Part shown: positions 28,901-36,483 of the stretch, piece by piece
Layout: every line of letters starts with the position of its first letter
Position numbering within the stretch: position 1 is the stretch's first letter
DNA from: G965216255 sp965216255
GTDB lineage: Bacteria > Bacteroidota > Rhodothermia > Rhodothermales > Bin80
Direction of reading: 5' to 3'
DNA: 64,000 nt
Assembly: GCA_965216255.1 (NCBI GenBank)
Contig: OZ244148.1
Location: forward strand, 5,084,001 to 5,148,000
Made by a program: the position numbers and the translations under genes
Notes under the pieces: generated by a model
Database searches by the model: none
Told to the model about the DNA's origin: nothing
Seen by the model: the letters and a program-made list of their open reading frames with translations, nothing else

Positions 28901-29977
28901 TATGCGGCCAACGATTTTGTCAATGGTGTTCCAAACCTATCGCAGGAAGGTGTAGGTTTTTCTACGTGCAACATCATTGGCGTGGCCTCGAATCTGCTTC
29001 TCAACCCGATAAGCTTGGATCTCGTGCAGGGCCCTCTGGCGCAGGTGCAATTTATCCAGAATCAGGCTGATGCGGTCGTCGACGTATATCTGGACGGGGT
29101 GCGGATCCTTAACGATTGGGGCTTCCAGTCGGCAACTGGCTTTGTTCCCGTCGCAAGCGGAGAGCGCAGGCTGGAGATTGTTGCTGCCGCGGCGCCGGAC
29201 AACGCGGATCCGGCACTGACTCGCCTCGTGCAGCTTCAGCGGGACGCCAGCCACCATGTGGTTCTGCACGGGGATGCGCACAGGCCAAGCCTCGTGGCAG
29301 TGGGTGGCGTGCGCCGCGCAGTGGAGCAGGAAGGGACGGCGGAGTTCTATCTCGTACACGGTGCGCAGGGGGTGGGAGAGGTAGACATACGGCTCTTGAA
29401 TCCGGTCACTAACGATCATGTGATCGCACTGCTTGCGAACAACTTGGGGTTTAATGACGAGAGTACCTATGTGAGTCTTGCCCCGGGCGGCTACAACATG
29501 GAGGTAACCACAAGCGACAATGCGCGGCAGATCGCGGTCTGGCGCCTCGAGCTTGGATCATTGCAGGGCGAGGTGCTGGTGCTCGGCCTGTCGGGTCCCG
29601 GCAAGGTGGGTGCCGCGACGATCATGACCGTGGCGGAAGACGGGAGCGTGCGCACTGCTGACAATATCACAGGTGTAGAGATCGGACAGGAACTGCCGCA
29701 GGAGTTCGCGCTGCGCGGTAACTATCCTAACCCGTTTAATCCCTCGACGCGCATCGAGTTTGATCTGCCCGAGGTGGCACATGTGAGCGTGGAAGTTGTT
29801 GACATGCTTGGGCGGAGCCTGATGGCGGTTCCGGCGAAGGAATTCGAAGCGGGCCGTGCGCGCCAGATCGAATTCAGCGTGGGGAGCCTGGCCTCTGGCA
29901 CCTACTTCTACCGCATCCGGGCCGTTTCGGCAGCGCAGGTGTGGACAGGTACCGGCAGGATGATGCTCGTTCGCTGA
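22943..29977 (+). CDS. Giant secreted protein: LRR, choice-of-anchor B, beta-rich repeats, type IX sorting domain
   Basis: A 2,344-residue exported protein. The TTG at 22943 is chosen because AGGAGA lies nine bases upstream and the start adds an Arg before the hydrophobic signal (cleavage after CGSASA). Plant-type leucine-rich repeats follow (residues about 60-200, GSIPPEIGNLTALRFL type). Next is a choice-of-anchor B/LVIVD-type propeller (about 240-630, with GVAIVDVTN, GLHIVDVRDPLNP, GLRILDI). CSLQHAINVAESG at about 655-670 opens a long beta-strand-rich region of parallel beta-helix character to about 1850. The C-terminus from about 2259, YPNPFNPSTRIEF ... GTYFYRIRA ... GRMMLVR, is a type A sorting domain of type IX secretion. 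It is probably surface-anchored and may act in adhesion. Confidence 0.88.
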   Translation: MTGHCGLIGRWMLLPFAVLIVCASLCGSASAQDSLEDDWRALIAIYNATVGDSWQQNTNWSTSTGTPPGVSDLDDWYGVTVDMELERVTGLELPSNSLAGLIPSELWSLTELVKLDFGGASNVGLGGSIPPEIGNLTALRFLAIFNTSISGELPAEIGNLTDLEYLNIRHNQLTGSLPASMVNLSKLSTLYFIGQSLCAPYTDEFNLWLRDVSSARGPQCPVPRLASHTETRVRCVGGKAAEFDCSNVDLLSHLSKEDLGAEPDILVNDIWGWTDTETGREYALVGKENGVAIVDVTNSVNPVYLGSLPSHDPEAVVIWRDMKVYRDYMFVVADAYESSNGLQIFDLTQLRSVDRANLPATFVETANYQGMGSAHNVFIHEEAGYAYLAGSRGGSGNCGLGLHIVDVRDPLNPTFVGCHDEPRVSYGPGYAHDVQCVTYHGPDETYRGREICVASGVTAVNIVDVTDKSNTVSIAVMKYPQVTYSHQGWLTEDHGYFIANDELDEVYWPDQLRGSRTLIWDLTDLDDPILFREYFSSILTVDHNLYVKGKHVYQTNYESGLRILDIEYITDPVEVAYFDTDPASDKLAYDYGAWSSFPYFPSGNVVVSSMVQGLFVLRPTMIECTSSVEGAHDRYAARNADTGASNDCTDPRSPCSLQHAINVAESGLDPVRVRLRESGATTTIHEDLDFSKEIGLGAYVASDPKACASGTVRLLGDVYFGAGARLYAVDNQTEVHLLSREIEIAAAARIALPNLVMGHDGNEQEVEVRGEACTRSASVQNLTVVGDVRVREECVETATLTITNSLVVSAGTLDLGGVNLAVEVDAPRTAGPTAVPGRVAIAPGAAVSGGEQFILRPEEEASQLGIDAKDQKTYTVPEGYDYSRGRAFPNSESTVGVVREVVQSRVNPAVDSLVVVALYVSTGGFANNPAGCFAVSGEGSLSMDIRKEGNSGACVTLGSIGGGGISVNAGGTLYVTKATKLNGSFRQEGAARTEFWNLQHLAGDLEITGPGGAVGPVNIEAHSTCDGGGSTGRSGGVHFFSPVTIEQDVMLENTDNPDTECLEGLVFRGDATPSLDGGSATPEKEKDTHASVVLGAFEAKGRSAVSLGGHNFFHNVAFENDFQAEELVTFSLAQHATSVGASGLCSVDPGFGVHGNRIVFAGDAAQDIRLAGDVMVPGISIAKADGATVTIDQGGTLVVGTLLELASGMLETNGMLNAAGATLAIHQGVLSKGESDFAYRTALNERPSVPRRIVYAGQGAQRTGDELADAARSDTVEVGILEISKSPDSAITLRQTVLVTDSLRLYSGRLLSDKAALALAKDITVELGDGDVEAVVLPDSGDINLRYVGTGARLAGSLWPASSEPVRSRVSNVAIDGVCRDANPTVRLNEGYSWLGGNLELRRGALDLEGQSLVVFASEDLVNQTVTIGEKGYLCDSSGSVACTVAGSGAEESVTDQVANALARYRESRFRFGRDSLKAGLDALGELRETAGPVATTARMLFVGNGDTGFTVQTSAERLRYHLPAVVVRRNLDSDAERQGTVTLSVHDAGPLAPVPVLTMTELTVEHGRAAMGASLDALDILGGLTIVDGAFEMPVSTEVGMGSQGRKSLRVGTSETLGDLVQREGTFLARGGVVTVFGDFVQGAEPDSLGTEPGASATFDLGGGRHEVMGDFRVGPGAGEVPNRYAMGGACLSTGTRSEDQDSGLWLAGHYHFAGDGDISGGSNAGLRGMVRFVGTGTQEVWHRLAPAAMFCDVTVASAGDEGVALKSDATQNALGMLTLRHGVVDAANWRWTLARPHIEDSLFGRTGVVSGARGTVYRGSRDSYIRGRLARMIAVGSATGGAVTSGYIFPVGTARDTTAERVVDAYRPLILQLSADEVAVPNSATVQYLDAMTAADMEWPEAGLVVDGPDGSTLQLDVVADMLWKVEFDRIPVHDPNLRMAASGLVNVFDIKSLRLVQWDCDGTNPRLAGIYDLESGSGLDDGSYAANDFVNGVPNLSQEGVGFSTCNIIGVASNLLLNPISLDLVQGPLAQVQFIQNQADAVVDVYLDGVRILNDWGFQSATGFVPVASGERRLEIVAAAAPDNADPALTRLVQLQRDASHHVVLHGDAHRPSLVAVGGVRRAVEQEGTAEFYLVHGAQGVGEVDIRLLNPVTNDHVIALLANNLGFNDESTYVSLAPGGYNMEVTTSDNARQIAVWRLELGSLQGEVLVLGLSGPGKVGAATIMTVAEDGSVRTADNITGVEIGQELPQEFALRGNYPNPFNPSTRIEFDLPEVAHVSVEVVDMLGRSLMAVPAKEFEAGRARQIEFSVGSLASGTYFYRIRAVSAAQVWTGTGRMMLVR

Positions 29978-30332
29978 AGTTGCAGCAAGCCCGCATATGT
30001 CGTGCGCCGTGATAAGGCGCCCTCCTGTGACGCGTGCGAATCCCGCCCAACGTATCCGTCCGGTGAAATGCATCTGATCTGTGCGGAGGGGTATTCGCAG
30101 GCAAACGGCTCAGTTGTGGATGCGGAAGACTCCAGATTCTTTGAAGCGAAGCGGCCGCTTCCTTGCTGGCTGGCTGGGCCCGCCACCTGACCATCATGCG
30201 CGGGTTTCCTACTACGGCCGCGGTCACGCCACGGCCTGTTGCGTAGCGCGCCGCTCTGGCTAGGGCTATGCCACCAATGCAGGCGCGGATCTGCGCAGCG
30301 CTTTCCAGTGATGCGGCAGTAGTTGGCGAACG
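29978..30332. other. Gene-free stretch before the IS66 remnant
   Basis: About 355 bases with no supported gene. It contains GTATCCGTCCGGTGAA at 30052-30067, which resembles the IS66 terminal repeat at 30333 in the same orientation and may be an older, solo terminus. No terminator hairpin with a T tract is visible after the giant gene. Confidence 0.5.
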
Positions 30333-30542
30333 GTAAGCGTCCGGTCAAATACAGGGCAGGACAGATTACGGCTTTTTTGCGAGGGAGATCGGGCTTGTAG
30401 TGGGTAGGAGAGCTGACGGTCTTTTCGGGTGTGGTCGGCTTGCCGCTAAGCGGATAGGTCCTTGTGCAGTCGGGTACGTGCGGGGGAATTCACGTTCCGC
30501 ACTGAAAACGCCGGTGATTTCTGCAACCCGGAGCAGTTTGCC

Positions 30543-30967
30543 TTATTGCTGCAGGACAGCCGCCGATGCTAGAGCTTGCTGCGCCTCTTGCCAGCGATGG
30601 GGCAAGAGGCGTGCCACGCGCTTTGGAGGATGAGTCGGAATGCGGCCCAGCACGTCGGCAAGCCAGGCCTGGGGATTTACTCTGTGCAGCTTGCACGTGC
30701 CGAAAAGAGGATAGACTACCGCTGGGCTGCCGCATGCGAACCCGCAAAAAGGTAGTTCTTGCGTCCCACGGCAAGCGGGCCTATCACATTCTCGACCAGA
30801 TTGGTATATGCGCCCTTCTTTGGTTTACAAAAGCAAAAGACGTCACCCGACATCGGGTCCTTCCCCGGGCCCGAGTGCACCAGAGCGCACAGGCCGTCAA
30901 AGCTCTTGCGCATGTCGGCGGGCTTGCGGTACAGATAGTACCGGTAAGAAGGCCCCAGCCCGATCAA
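30543..30967 (-). pseudogene. IS66 TnpB-TnpC deletion fusion
   Basis: From TTG 30967 the frame starts as TnpB: IGLGPSYRYYLYRKPADM, then RKSFDGLCALV and SGDVFCF. It then jumps straight into the TnpC C-terminal region (AYTNLVENVIGPLAVGRKNY, LFAGSHAAAQR), so an internal deletion removed the end of tnpB and most of tnpC. A further one-base frameshift after AAQR moves the remaining C-terminus (VVYPLFGTCKLHRVNPQAWL ... LLPHRWQEAQQAL) to another frame, which ends at 30543. Confidence 0.8.
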
Positions 30968-30970
30968 GGC

Positions 30971-31255
30971 TTAACCAGTGTCGCCCGGAACGAGGAGGTA
31001 CCTGGCACGAAGAAGCGCGCCTCCCCCCGCTCGGATACTCCGCCTGTGCCTGCCCACGAAGAGCAAGGCCCCTAACTCCCCGAAGGCTGCGCCTTCGGAT
31101 GCAGCGGCCTTCTTACCATATTTGTGCCGCCAGTAAGACAACTGCGAACGGGAGATTGCGTGCTCGGCACAAAAGGCCTCCGCTGTCTGGCTCCCCGCCA
31201 GGTACTGTCCTACCAGCGGAATCACCTCTTCCGCCGTGCGTCTGGGCTTTCGCAT
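30971..31255 (-). pseudogene. IS66 TnpA-like protein, C-terminus frameshifted
   Basis: The first 60 residues read as an IS66 TnpA-type helix-turn-helix protein (RRTAEEVIPLVGQYLAGSQT, then AISRSQLSYWRHKYGKK). After AAFGELG the frame is lost and continues as low-quality sequence to 30971. It lies directly upstream of the TnpB-TnpC fusion in the deleted IS66 element. Confidence 0.7.
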
Positions 31256-31449
31256 CAGTCGTGGGCTTTGATCCTCGGGTCAGGTGACAATCTCCTGACC
31301 GGCCCTTCACCCAGGCAAGGTGTGGTTCACCGGACGCCTACAATATTGTGAACGGTTGTCCATGTGCACGATGTTGCGGCCAGCAGGTTCGGCCTTTTCT
31401 CGCAATACGCACCGCGAAGGCCAGCTCGAGGTTCCGATGGGAGCCATGC

Positions 31450-32262
31450 TCATGGTGTGCCGTGCTTCAACCCCATGACAAAATCTCGTAGCCTCTGCCT
31501 GCGCACCTCCGGACTGAGCGCGCGGTCGTCCCAAAGCCGCTCGATCATGTCCACGAGGGCGGAGCCCACGATAAAGCCATCGGCATACCGGCAAAGGCGC
31601 ACGGCATCCGTGTGTGACTTGATGCCAAATCCTACCAGGAGCGGGTTTTTGTTGACGAGTCGCTGCGCGCGCTGCAGATAGGACTCGATTGCCTGCATCC
31701 TGTTTGCCAGGCCGCTTCCGGTTACTCCCGTAACGGAGACGGCATACACGAAGCCGGAGCTTCGGGCGTCGATCGCGCCTACCCTTTCGTCGGGCGTATT
31801 GGGCGCCACCAGATAGATTAGGTGGAGACCGGCTTCCATGGCCGGCTCCGTTAGAATGGTGCTCTCCTCGGGTGGAAGGTCCGGAATGATGAGACCGTCC
31901 ACGCCGGCAGCGCTCGCTGCCTGGCAGAACTCTCTTGGGCCATACCTCAAGATGGGATTGATATATCCCATGAGCACGATCGGCGCGGAGCCGCGTTGGC
32001 TGAATGCGTGCGCGTAGCGCAAGGTATCCTCCATGCGTACACCACCTGCCAGTGCGCGTGCGCTGGAGCGCTGGATGGGAAGCCCCTCAGCCAGGGGGTC
32101 ACTGAAAGGCATGCCGAGTTCAATGAAATCCGCTGCTTCGCCAAGAATTTCCAGGATGGGCAGCGTTTCGTCCCTGCTTGGAAAGCCGCTGGTGAGGAAT
32201 AGCCCCATGGCTTTCTGTCCGCGCCGCCGCAGATTGCTGAGCCTTGTGGCCAGTCTCGACAT
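31450..32262 (-). CDS. trpA: Tryptophan synthase alpha subunit
   Basis: A 270-residue TIM-barrel enzyme that cleaves indole-3-glycerol phosphate to indole for the beta subunit. Visible are the N-terminal FLTSGFPSRDETLPIL, the catalytic Glu and phosphate-binding region FIELGMPFSDPLAEGLPIQ, and GVDGLIIPDLPPEES. YAVSVTGVTGSG and LLVGFGIKSHTDAVR provide the phosphate loops. It is the last gene of the trp operon; its start directly follows the trpB stop. The remnant IS66 terminus lies about 108 bases beyond its stop, and no terminator was seen. Confidence 0.96.
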   Translation of the reverse strand: MSRLATRLSNLRRRGQKAMGLFLTSGFPSRDETLPILEILGEAADFIELGMPFSDPLAEGLPIQRSSARALAGGVRMEDTLRYAHAFSQRGSAPIVLMGYINPILRYGPREFCQAASAAGVDGLIIPDLPPEESTILTEPAMEAGLHLIYLVAPNTPDERVGAIDARSSGFVYAVSVTGVTGSGLANRMQAIESYLQRAQRLVNKNPLLVGFGIKSHTDAVRLCRYADGFIVGSALVDMIERLWDDRALSPEVRRQRLRDFVMGLKHGTP

Positions 32263-33444
32263 TTATGCCCGTGCCTCCGCTAAGGTCGCCATGTCCTTGT
32301 CGCCACGCCCGGAGCAGTTGAGCACGACGACTCCCTGCAACTGGCCGGCCAACTGAGACAGGGCCGCGACAGCATGCGCGGTCTCGAGTGCGGCTATGAT
32401 GCCCTCCGTGCGGGCAAGCAAACTAACCGCCGCCAGTGCCTCGGCGTCTGTAATCGCGTGGTAGCGCACGCGTCCTAGATCCTTCAGGTATGCATGCTCG
32501 GGCCCTACGCCCGGATAGTCCAATCCAGCCGAAATGGAATGGGCCAGCTGGACCTGCCCGTCCTCGTCCTGAAGCAGGTAACTCATGGCTCCGTGCAGGA
32601 TGCCGCGTGAACCGCAGCTCAGCGTTGCCGCATGCCGCCTTGAGAGGCCCTCGCCGGCGGCCTCCACGCCGATCAGTTGTACCTGTGCATCTTCCAGGAA
32701 GGGATAAAAGATGCCCATGGCATTGGAGCCGCCGCCAATGCAGGCGATAACGGCGTCGGGGACCTGCCTCCCCTCGAGTTCCAGGAGTTGCCCTCTGGAT
32801 TCGTTGCCGATCACGCATTGGAAACAGCGCACCATTTCGGGGTAGGGGTGCGGTCCTACGACGGAGCCGATGATATAGAATGTGTCATGCGGGTTTGACA
32901 CCCAGTCGCGTATGGCTTCGTTCGTGGCGTCCTTGAGCGTTCTGCTTCCGCTCGTGACGGGGTGCACCTCTGCTCCAAGTAATTGCATCCGTTCCACATT
33001 GAGCTTTTGCCTTCGCATGTCTTCCTCGCCCATGTACACGAGGCAGCGCAGGTCGAATTTTGCCGCCACGGTGGCCGTGGCCACGCCGTGCTGGCCCGCC
33101 CCCGTCTCCGCAATAATGCGCGTCTTGCCCATGCGCCGGGCCAACAGAATCTGCCCTATGGTGTTGTTGATCTTGTGGGCGCCCGTGTGACAGAGGTCCT
33201 CGCGTTTCAGGTATATCTTGGGGCCCCGGAGCCGCTCCGTAAGCCGGTCCGCAAACGTCAGCGGTGTGGGCCGGCCTACGTAGTGCCGCAGCAGCGCATG
33301 GTATTCTGCCTGAAAGGTGGCCTGCTGCCAGTAATGGCTAAAGGCCTCTCGGAGCCGCACCAATTCCGGGACCAGGATCTCCGGGACGTATGCGCCGCCG
33401 TAGGGTCCGAACCTTCCCTCGCTATCAGGAGCACAGTACTGCAT
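32263..33444 (-). CDS. trpB: Tryptophan synthase beta subunit
   Basis: A 393-residue PLP enzyme that joins indole and serine to give tryptophan. The PLP lysine lies in LCHTGAHKINNTIGQ, and other motifs are GRPTPLTFADRLTERL, AETGAGQHGVATA, and the phosphate loop IGGGSNAMG. Length matches the TrpB1 type. It starts three bases after the trpF stop and abuts trpA, so it is translationally linked to both. Confidence 0.97.
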   Translation of the reverse strand: MQYCAPDSEGRFGPYGGAYVPEILVPELVRLREAFSHYWQQATFQAEYHALLRHYVGRPTPLTFADRLTERLRGPKIYLKREDLCHTGAHKINNTIGQILLARRMGKTRIIAETGAGQHGVATATVAAKFDLRCLVYMGEEDMRRQKLNVERMQLLGAEVHPVTSGSRTLKDATNEAIRDWVSNPHDTFYIIGSVVGPHPYPEMVRCFQCVIGNESRGQLLELEGRQVPDAVIACIGGGSNAMGIFYPFLEDAQVQLIGVEAAGEGLSRRHAATLSCGSRGILHGAMSYLLQDEDGQVQLAHSISAGLDYPGVGPEHAYLKDLGRVRYHAITDAEALAAVSLLARTEGIIAALETAHAVAALSQLAGQLQGVVVLNCSGRGDKDMATLAEARA

Positions 33445-33447
33445 GGA

Positions 33448-34077
33448 TCACGCCTCATCCCTTGCCTGAAACAGTGCCTCTACCAGGGCCGCGTCTTTTT
33501 TCCCCGGTGAGGATTCCAGGCGGCTGGACAGATCGATGGCCCAGGGACGCACCTGGCGAATTGCGTCGTTGACGTTGGAGGGCCCCAGCCCACCGGCAAG
33601 GAATATGGGAATCTCCCGTGCAATAGCGCAGGCCAGATCCCAGTCGAAGGTCTTGCCGGTTCCGCCCTGGAGGGCCGGATGGTATGCGTCGAGCAGGAAA
33701 TAGTCCGCCGCGTCCCGGTAGGCCAAGAGCCGCCTTCGAAGTGCTTCCGCCGACATGGCTTCCATCACACGGAAAGACTTGATGACGGGACGCTCCACGT
33801 TTGCACAGTAGGCGGGCGATTCTTCACCATGCAGCTGGACATAGTCGAAGCCGGCGCTCGCTGCCGCAGCATTGACCGTGCCCAGATCTTCGTCTACAAA
33901 GACCCCCACGCTCTTGGCGCCGTAAACCCAGGACCGGATTTCCCGGGCTACCTCTGCCGGGATGTATCTGGGGCTGGGCGGGTACTGGATGTATCCGAGG
34001 AAGTCGGCCCCGGCGGCTGCACAGTAGCGGGCATCCGCCAGGTTGGTGATCCCGCATATCTTGACTTTGGGCTTCAT
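33448..34077 (-). CDS. trpF: Phosphoribosylanthranilate isomerase
   Basis: A 209-residue TIM-barrel enzyme for the Amadori rearrangement of phosphoribosylanthranilate. The catalytic Cys is in VKICGITNLADA, and the general acid is in FLLDAYHPALQGGTGKTFDW. LAGGLGPSNVNDAI forms the phosphate site, and AIDLSSRLESSPGKKD is the conserved C-terminal motif. The ATG overlaps the trpC TGA by four bases (34074-34077). Confidence 0.96.
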   Translation of the reverse strand: MKPKVKICGITNLADARYCAAAGADFLGYIQYPPSPRYIPAEVAREIRSWVYGAKSVGVFVDEDLGTVNAAAASAGFDYVQLHGEESPAYCANVERPVIKSFRVMEAMSAEALRRRLLAYRDAADYFLLDAYHPALQGGTGKTFDWDLACAIAREIPIFLAGGLGPSNVNDAIRQVRPWAIDLSSRLESSPGKKDAALVEALFQARDEA

Positions 34078-34877
34078 GCCTGTGCCGCAAGAATGGATGC
34101 CAGCTGCCGTCGCAGGTCCCGCAGGGCCGAGCCGGGATTGCGCGCGGCCATAAATGCTTCACCGATCAGCACGGCATCCACGCCGCCGCAATGGAGGCGG
34201 GCCAGGTCCTCTGCCGAGCGCAGTCCGCTCTCTGAGACGCGCAGAATGGTAGGGGGTAGCTGCGCAAAGACGCGCAGCGAATGATGGATGTCGACCTCAA
34301 AAGTTCGAAGATCGCGGTTATTGACACCTAGTATGCAGACATGGTCCAGGTCGAGCCTGTCGAGTTCGTTGGCCTCGTATACTTCCACCAGGCAATCCAG
34401 GCCCACCTCGGCGGCCGCCTGCTGAAGCTCTCTCATTTGCCCCGATTCCAGGGCGGCAGCAATGAGCAGGATAGCGTCGGCACCGTGCGCGCGGGCCTCC
34501 AGAACCTGATAGGGATCCACGATGAAGTCCTTGCGCAGCAGCGGCAGGCCGGTGCAGCCGCAGGCATCGACCAGGTCGTTCAGGGATCCCTGGAAGTGAA
34601 GCGGTTCGGTCAGGACACTCACGGCATCGGCTCCGGCTGCCTCATAATCATTTGCAATGGTACCGGCACTGGCATGCATGCGGAGGGCGCCCTTGGACGG
34701 TGAGGCACGCTTGAATTCGGCAATGATGGAAAGATGGGTGCCGCCAAGGGCCCGGGCCAGCGACTTTGTGGGCGGCTGCTCGCGGGCCAGATGTACCAGG
34801 TGAGCGGGAGTCACGGTCTGTTTGCGCTGCCGAACGAAGCGGCGTGTGTCGCGAAGAATGCGGTGCAGGATGCTCAT
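34074..34877 (-). CDS. trpC: Indole-3-glycerol phosphate synthase
   Basis: A 267-residue TIM-barrel enzyme that closes the indole ring. Motifs are IIAEFKRASPSKGALR with the catalytic lysine, GADAVSVLTEPLHFQGSLND, LLRKDFIVDPYQVLEARAHGADAILLI, and LGVNNRDLRTFEVD. ESGLRSAEDLARLHCGGVDAVLIGEAFM closes the barrel. It overlaps trpD and trpF by ATGA junctions, as in many tightly packed trp operons. Confidence 0.96.
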   Translation of the reverse strand: MSILHRILRDTRRFVRQRKQTVTPAHLVHLAREQPPTKSLARALGGTHLSIIAEFKRASPSKGALRMHASAGTIANDYEAAGADAVSVLTEPLHFQGSLNDLVDACGCTGLPLLRKDFIVDPYQVLEARAHGADAILLIAAALESGQMRELQQAAAEVGLDCLVEVYEANELDRLDLDHVCILGVNNRDLRTFEVDIHHSLRVFAQLPPTILRVSESGLRSAEDLARLHCGGVDAVLIGEAFMAARNPGSALRDLRRQLASILAAQA

Positions 34878-35887
34878 GTGTGCGAGGCGGCGCGCAGGCG
34901 CTCGAGGCTGTCCCTGGCTGCTCCGGAGTCAATGCTGTCGCGGGCTGCAGCCAAGCAGGTAGCGAGGTCGCTGAAGCGGCCGCTGACACTGAGACCGTAG
35001 GCGCTGTTGAGCAGTACTACGTCGCGCGCAGGGCTTGGCCGGCCATCCAGTATGCTCCGAATGATACGGGCGTTCTCTGCCGCGTCGTCGCCCTTCAGCG
35101 CCTGTAGCGACGCGCGCTGGAGCCCGAAGTCTTCCGGACGGATGGTAAAGCGGCGGATGCCGGGTCGTCCGGCCACATACTCAAATGCATCCGTGGCGCC
35201 TCCGAGTGAGATCTCGTCCAGGCCGTCCCGCGATGCCACGGCCAGCACGTGGTCCGCTCCAAGGCGGCCCAAAATGCCGGCCATCATGGCCGCAGCACGG
35301 GCGCTGAAGGCGCCAATCATCTGGCGGCGCACCTGTGCCGGATTGCACAGCGGTCCGAGGATATTGAAAGATGTCCGGACCTGCAGGGCCCTGCGAATCG
35401 GTGCGATATTGCCTACGGCAGGATGGTAGCGGCCCGCGAAGATGAAGGCGACGCCGGCGGTCTGCAGGCAGTGTTCCACGCGCTGGGCGTCAATGTCAAT
35501 CGCCACACCAAGGGCCGCCAGGACGTCGGCCGAGCCGCACTTGGACGATACGCTGCGGTTGCCGTGCTTGGCCACCGTTATGCCGGCTCCGGCGCAAACA
35601 AGCGTTGTGGCCGTGGAAATGTTGAATGTCCCGAGGCCGTCTCCTCCGGTACCGCAGAGGTCAATGGCATGGGCGTCGTCGCAGCGTACCTTGACGGCGT
35701 GTTGGCGCATCGCTTTGGCAAGGCCCGTCAATTCGTCGATGGTTTCTCCCCGGGCACGAATCCCCAAAAGGAAGCCGGCTACCTGGCACGGGTCCGCATC
35801 ACCGCGCATCATGAGGTGCATGGCCTCTTCCGCCTGCTTCGTAGTGAGTGTTTCCTGCCGCGAAAGGATGCTGAGGAATGATTTCAT
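34874..35887 (-). CDS. trpD: Anthranilate phosphoribosyltransferase
   Basis: A 337-residue enzyme that transfers phosphoribose from PRPP to anthranilate. The PRPP site reads DLCGTGGDGLGTFNIST, and the anthranilate-side motif is VAKHGNRSVSSKCGSADVL. FNILGPLCNPAQVRRQMIG and the metal-site DGLDEISLGG are also present. The start is the ATG at 35887 (KSFLSILSRQETL), which overlaps the trpG TGA by four bases; the open frame upstream of it does not fit the family. Confidence 0.96.
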   Translation of the reverse strand: MKSFLSILSRQETLTTKQAEEAMHLMMRGDADPCQVAGFLLGIRARGETIDELTGLAKAMRQHAVKVRCDDAHAIDLCGTGGDGLGTFNISTATTLVCAGAGITVAKHGNRSVSSKCGSADVLAALGVAIDIDAQRVEHCLQTAGVAFIFAGRYHPAVGNIAPIRRALQVRTSFNILGPLCNPAQVRRQMIGAFSARAAAMMAGILGRLGADHVLAVASRDGLDEISLGGATDAFEYVAGRPGIRRFTIRPEDFGLQRASLQALKGDDAAENARIIRSILDGRPSPARDVVLLNSAYGLSVSGRFSDLATCLAAARDSIDSGAARDSLERLRAASHT

Positions 35888-36483
35888 GCGGAACGTCCCT
35901 TTGAGGTCTGCCAGCGGGCCACGCGGGAAACCCAGTTGGCAATAATCCGGGGTCCCTCGTACGTGAGCACACTCTCTGGGTGGAATTGAACGCCTTCGGT
36001 TGGCCAGGTACCGTGGCGAAGTCCCATGACAATGGCATCGTCGGTTTCCGCGCAAATGTGGAGCGAATCCGGAATCGAGGCGCGCTCCACAATGAGGGAA
36101 TGATACCGGGTGGCTGTGAAATCCTGGTTGACCTTCGCAAAAATGGTCCTGCCGTCGTGGTGGATGGTACTGGTCTTGCCGTGCATCAATTCAGGCGCAT
36201 AGGTCACCACGCCCCCGTGGGCCTGTGCGATGGCCTGGTGGCCAAGGCATATTCCGAGTATGGGGATGGTAGGCCCGAGCCTGGCGATGACTTCTTCGCA
36301 GATGCCGGCATCGCGGGGCCGGCCAGGCCCCGGGGAAATCAGGATGCCCTCCGGCGCCATGGCTTCGACCGCGTCGCAAGAGAGGACATCATTGCGGTGC
36401 ACCACCACGTCAGCATGGTAGCGTCCGAGGAGGTGCACAAGATTGTAGGTAAAGGAGTCGTAGTTGTCGAGGACAAGTATCAT
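35884..36483 (-). CDS. trpG: Anthranilate synthase glutamine amidotransferase component
   Basis: A 199-residue class I glutamine amidotransferase that supplies ammonia to TrpE. The signature N-terminus is MILVLDNYDSFTYNLVHLLG. The nucleophile Cys lies in ILGICLGHQAIAQA, the oxyanion part in ISPGPGRPRDAG, and the His/Glu pair in GVQFHPES. The start is ATG 36483, which overlaps the last bases of trpS; a TTG at 36492 is less likely. It is a separate protein from TrpE. Confidence 0.95.
   Translation of the reverse strand: MILVLDNYDSFTYNLVHLLGRYHADVVVHRNDVLSCDAVEAMAPEGILISPGPGRPRDAGICEEVIARLGPTIPILGICLGHQAIAQAHGGVVTYAPELMHGKTSTIHHDGRTIFAKVNQDFTATRYHSLIVERASIPDSLHICAETDDAIVMGLRHGTWPTEGVQFHPESVLTYEGPRIIANWVSRVARWQTSKGRSA

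Larger units (their letters stand above)
30333..31341 (-). mobile_element. IS66-family element, internally deleted
   Basis: The left terminus GTAAGCGTCCGGTCAA (30333-30348) and the right terminus, read on the minus strand as GTAGGCGTCCGGTGAA (31341-31326), form the imperfect inverted repeat of IS66 elements. The element is about 1,009 bases, against roughly 2.5 kb for a full one. Remnants of tnpA, tnpB and tnpC are readable on the minus strand. No 8-bp target duplication is seen at the ends (ggcgaacg and aatattgt), so the flanks have rearranged. Confidence 0.8.
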
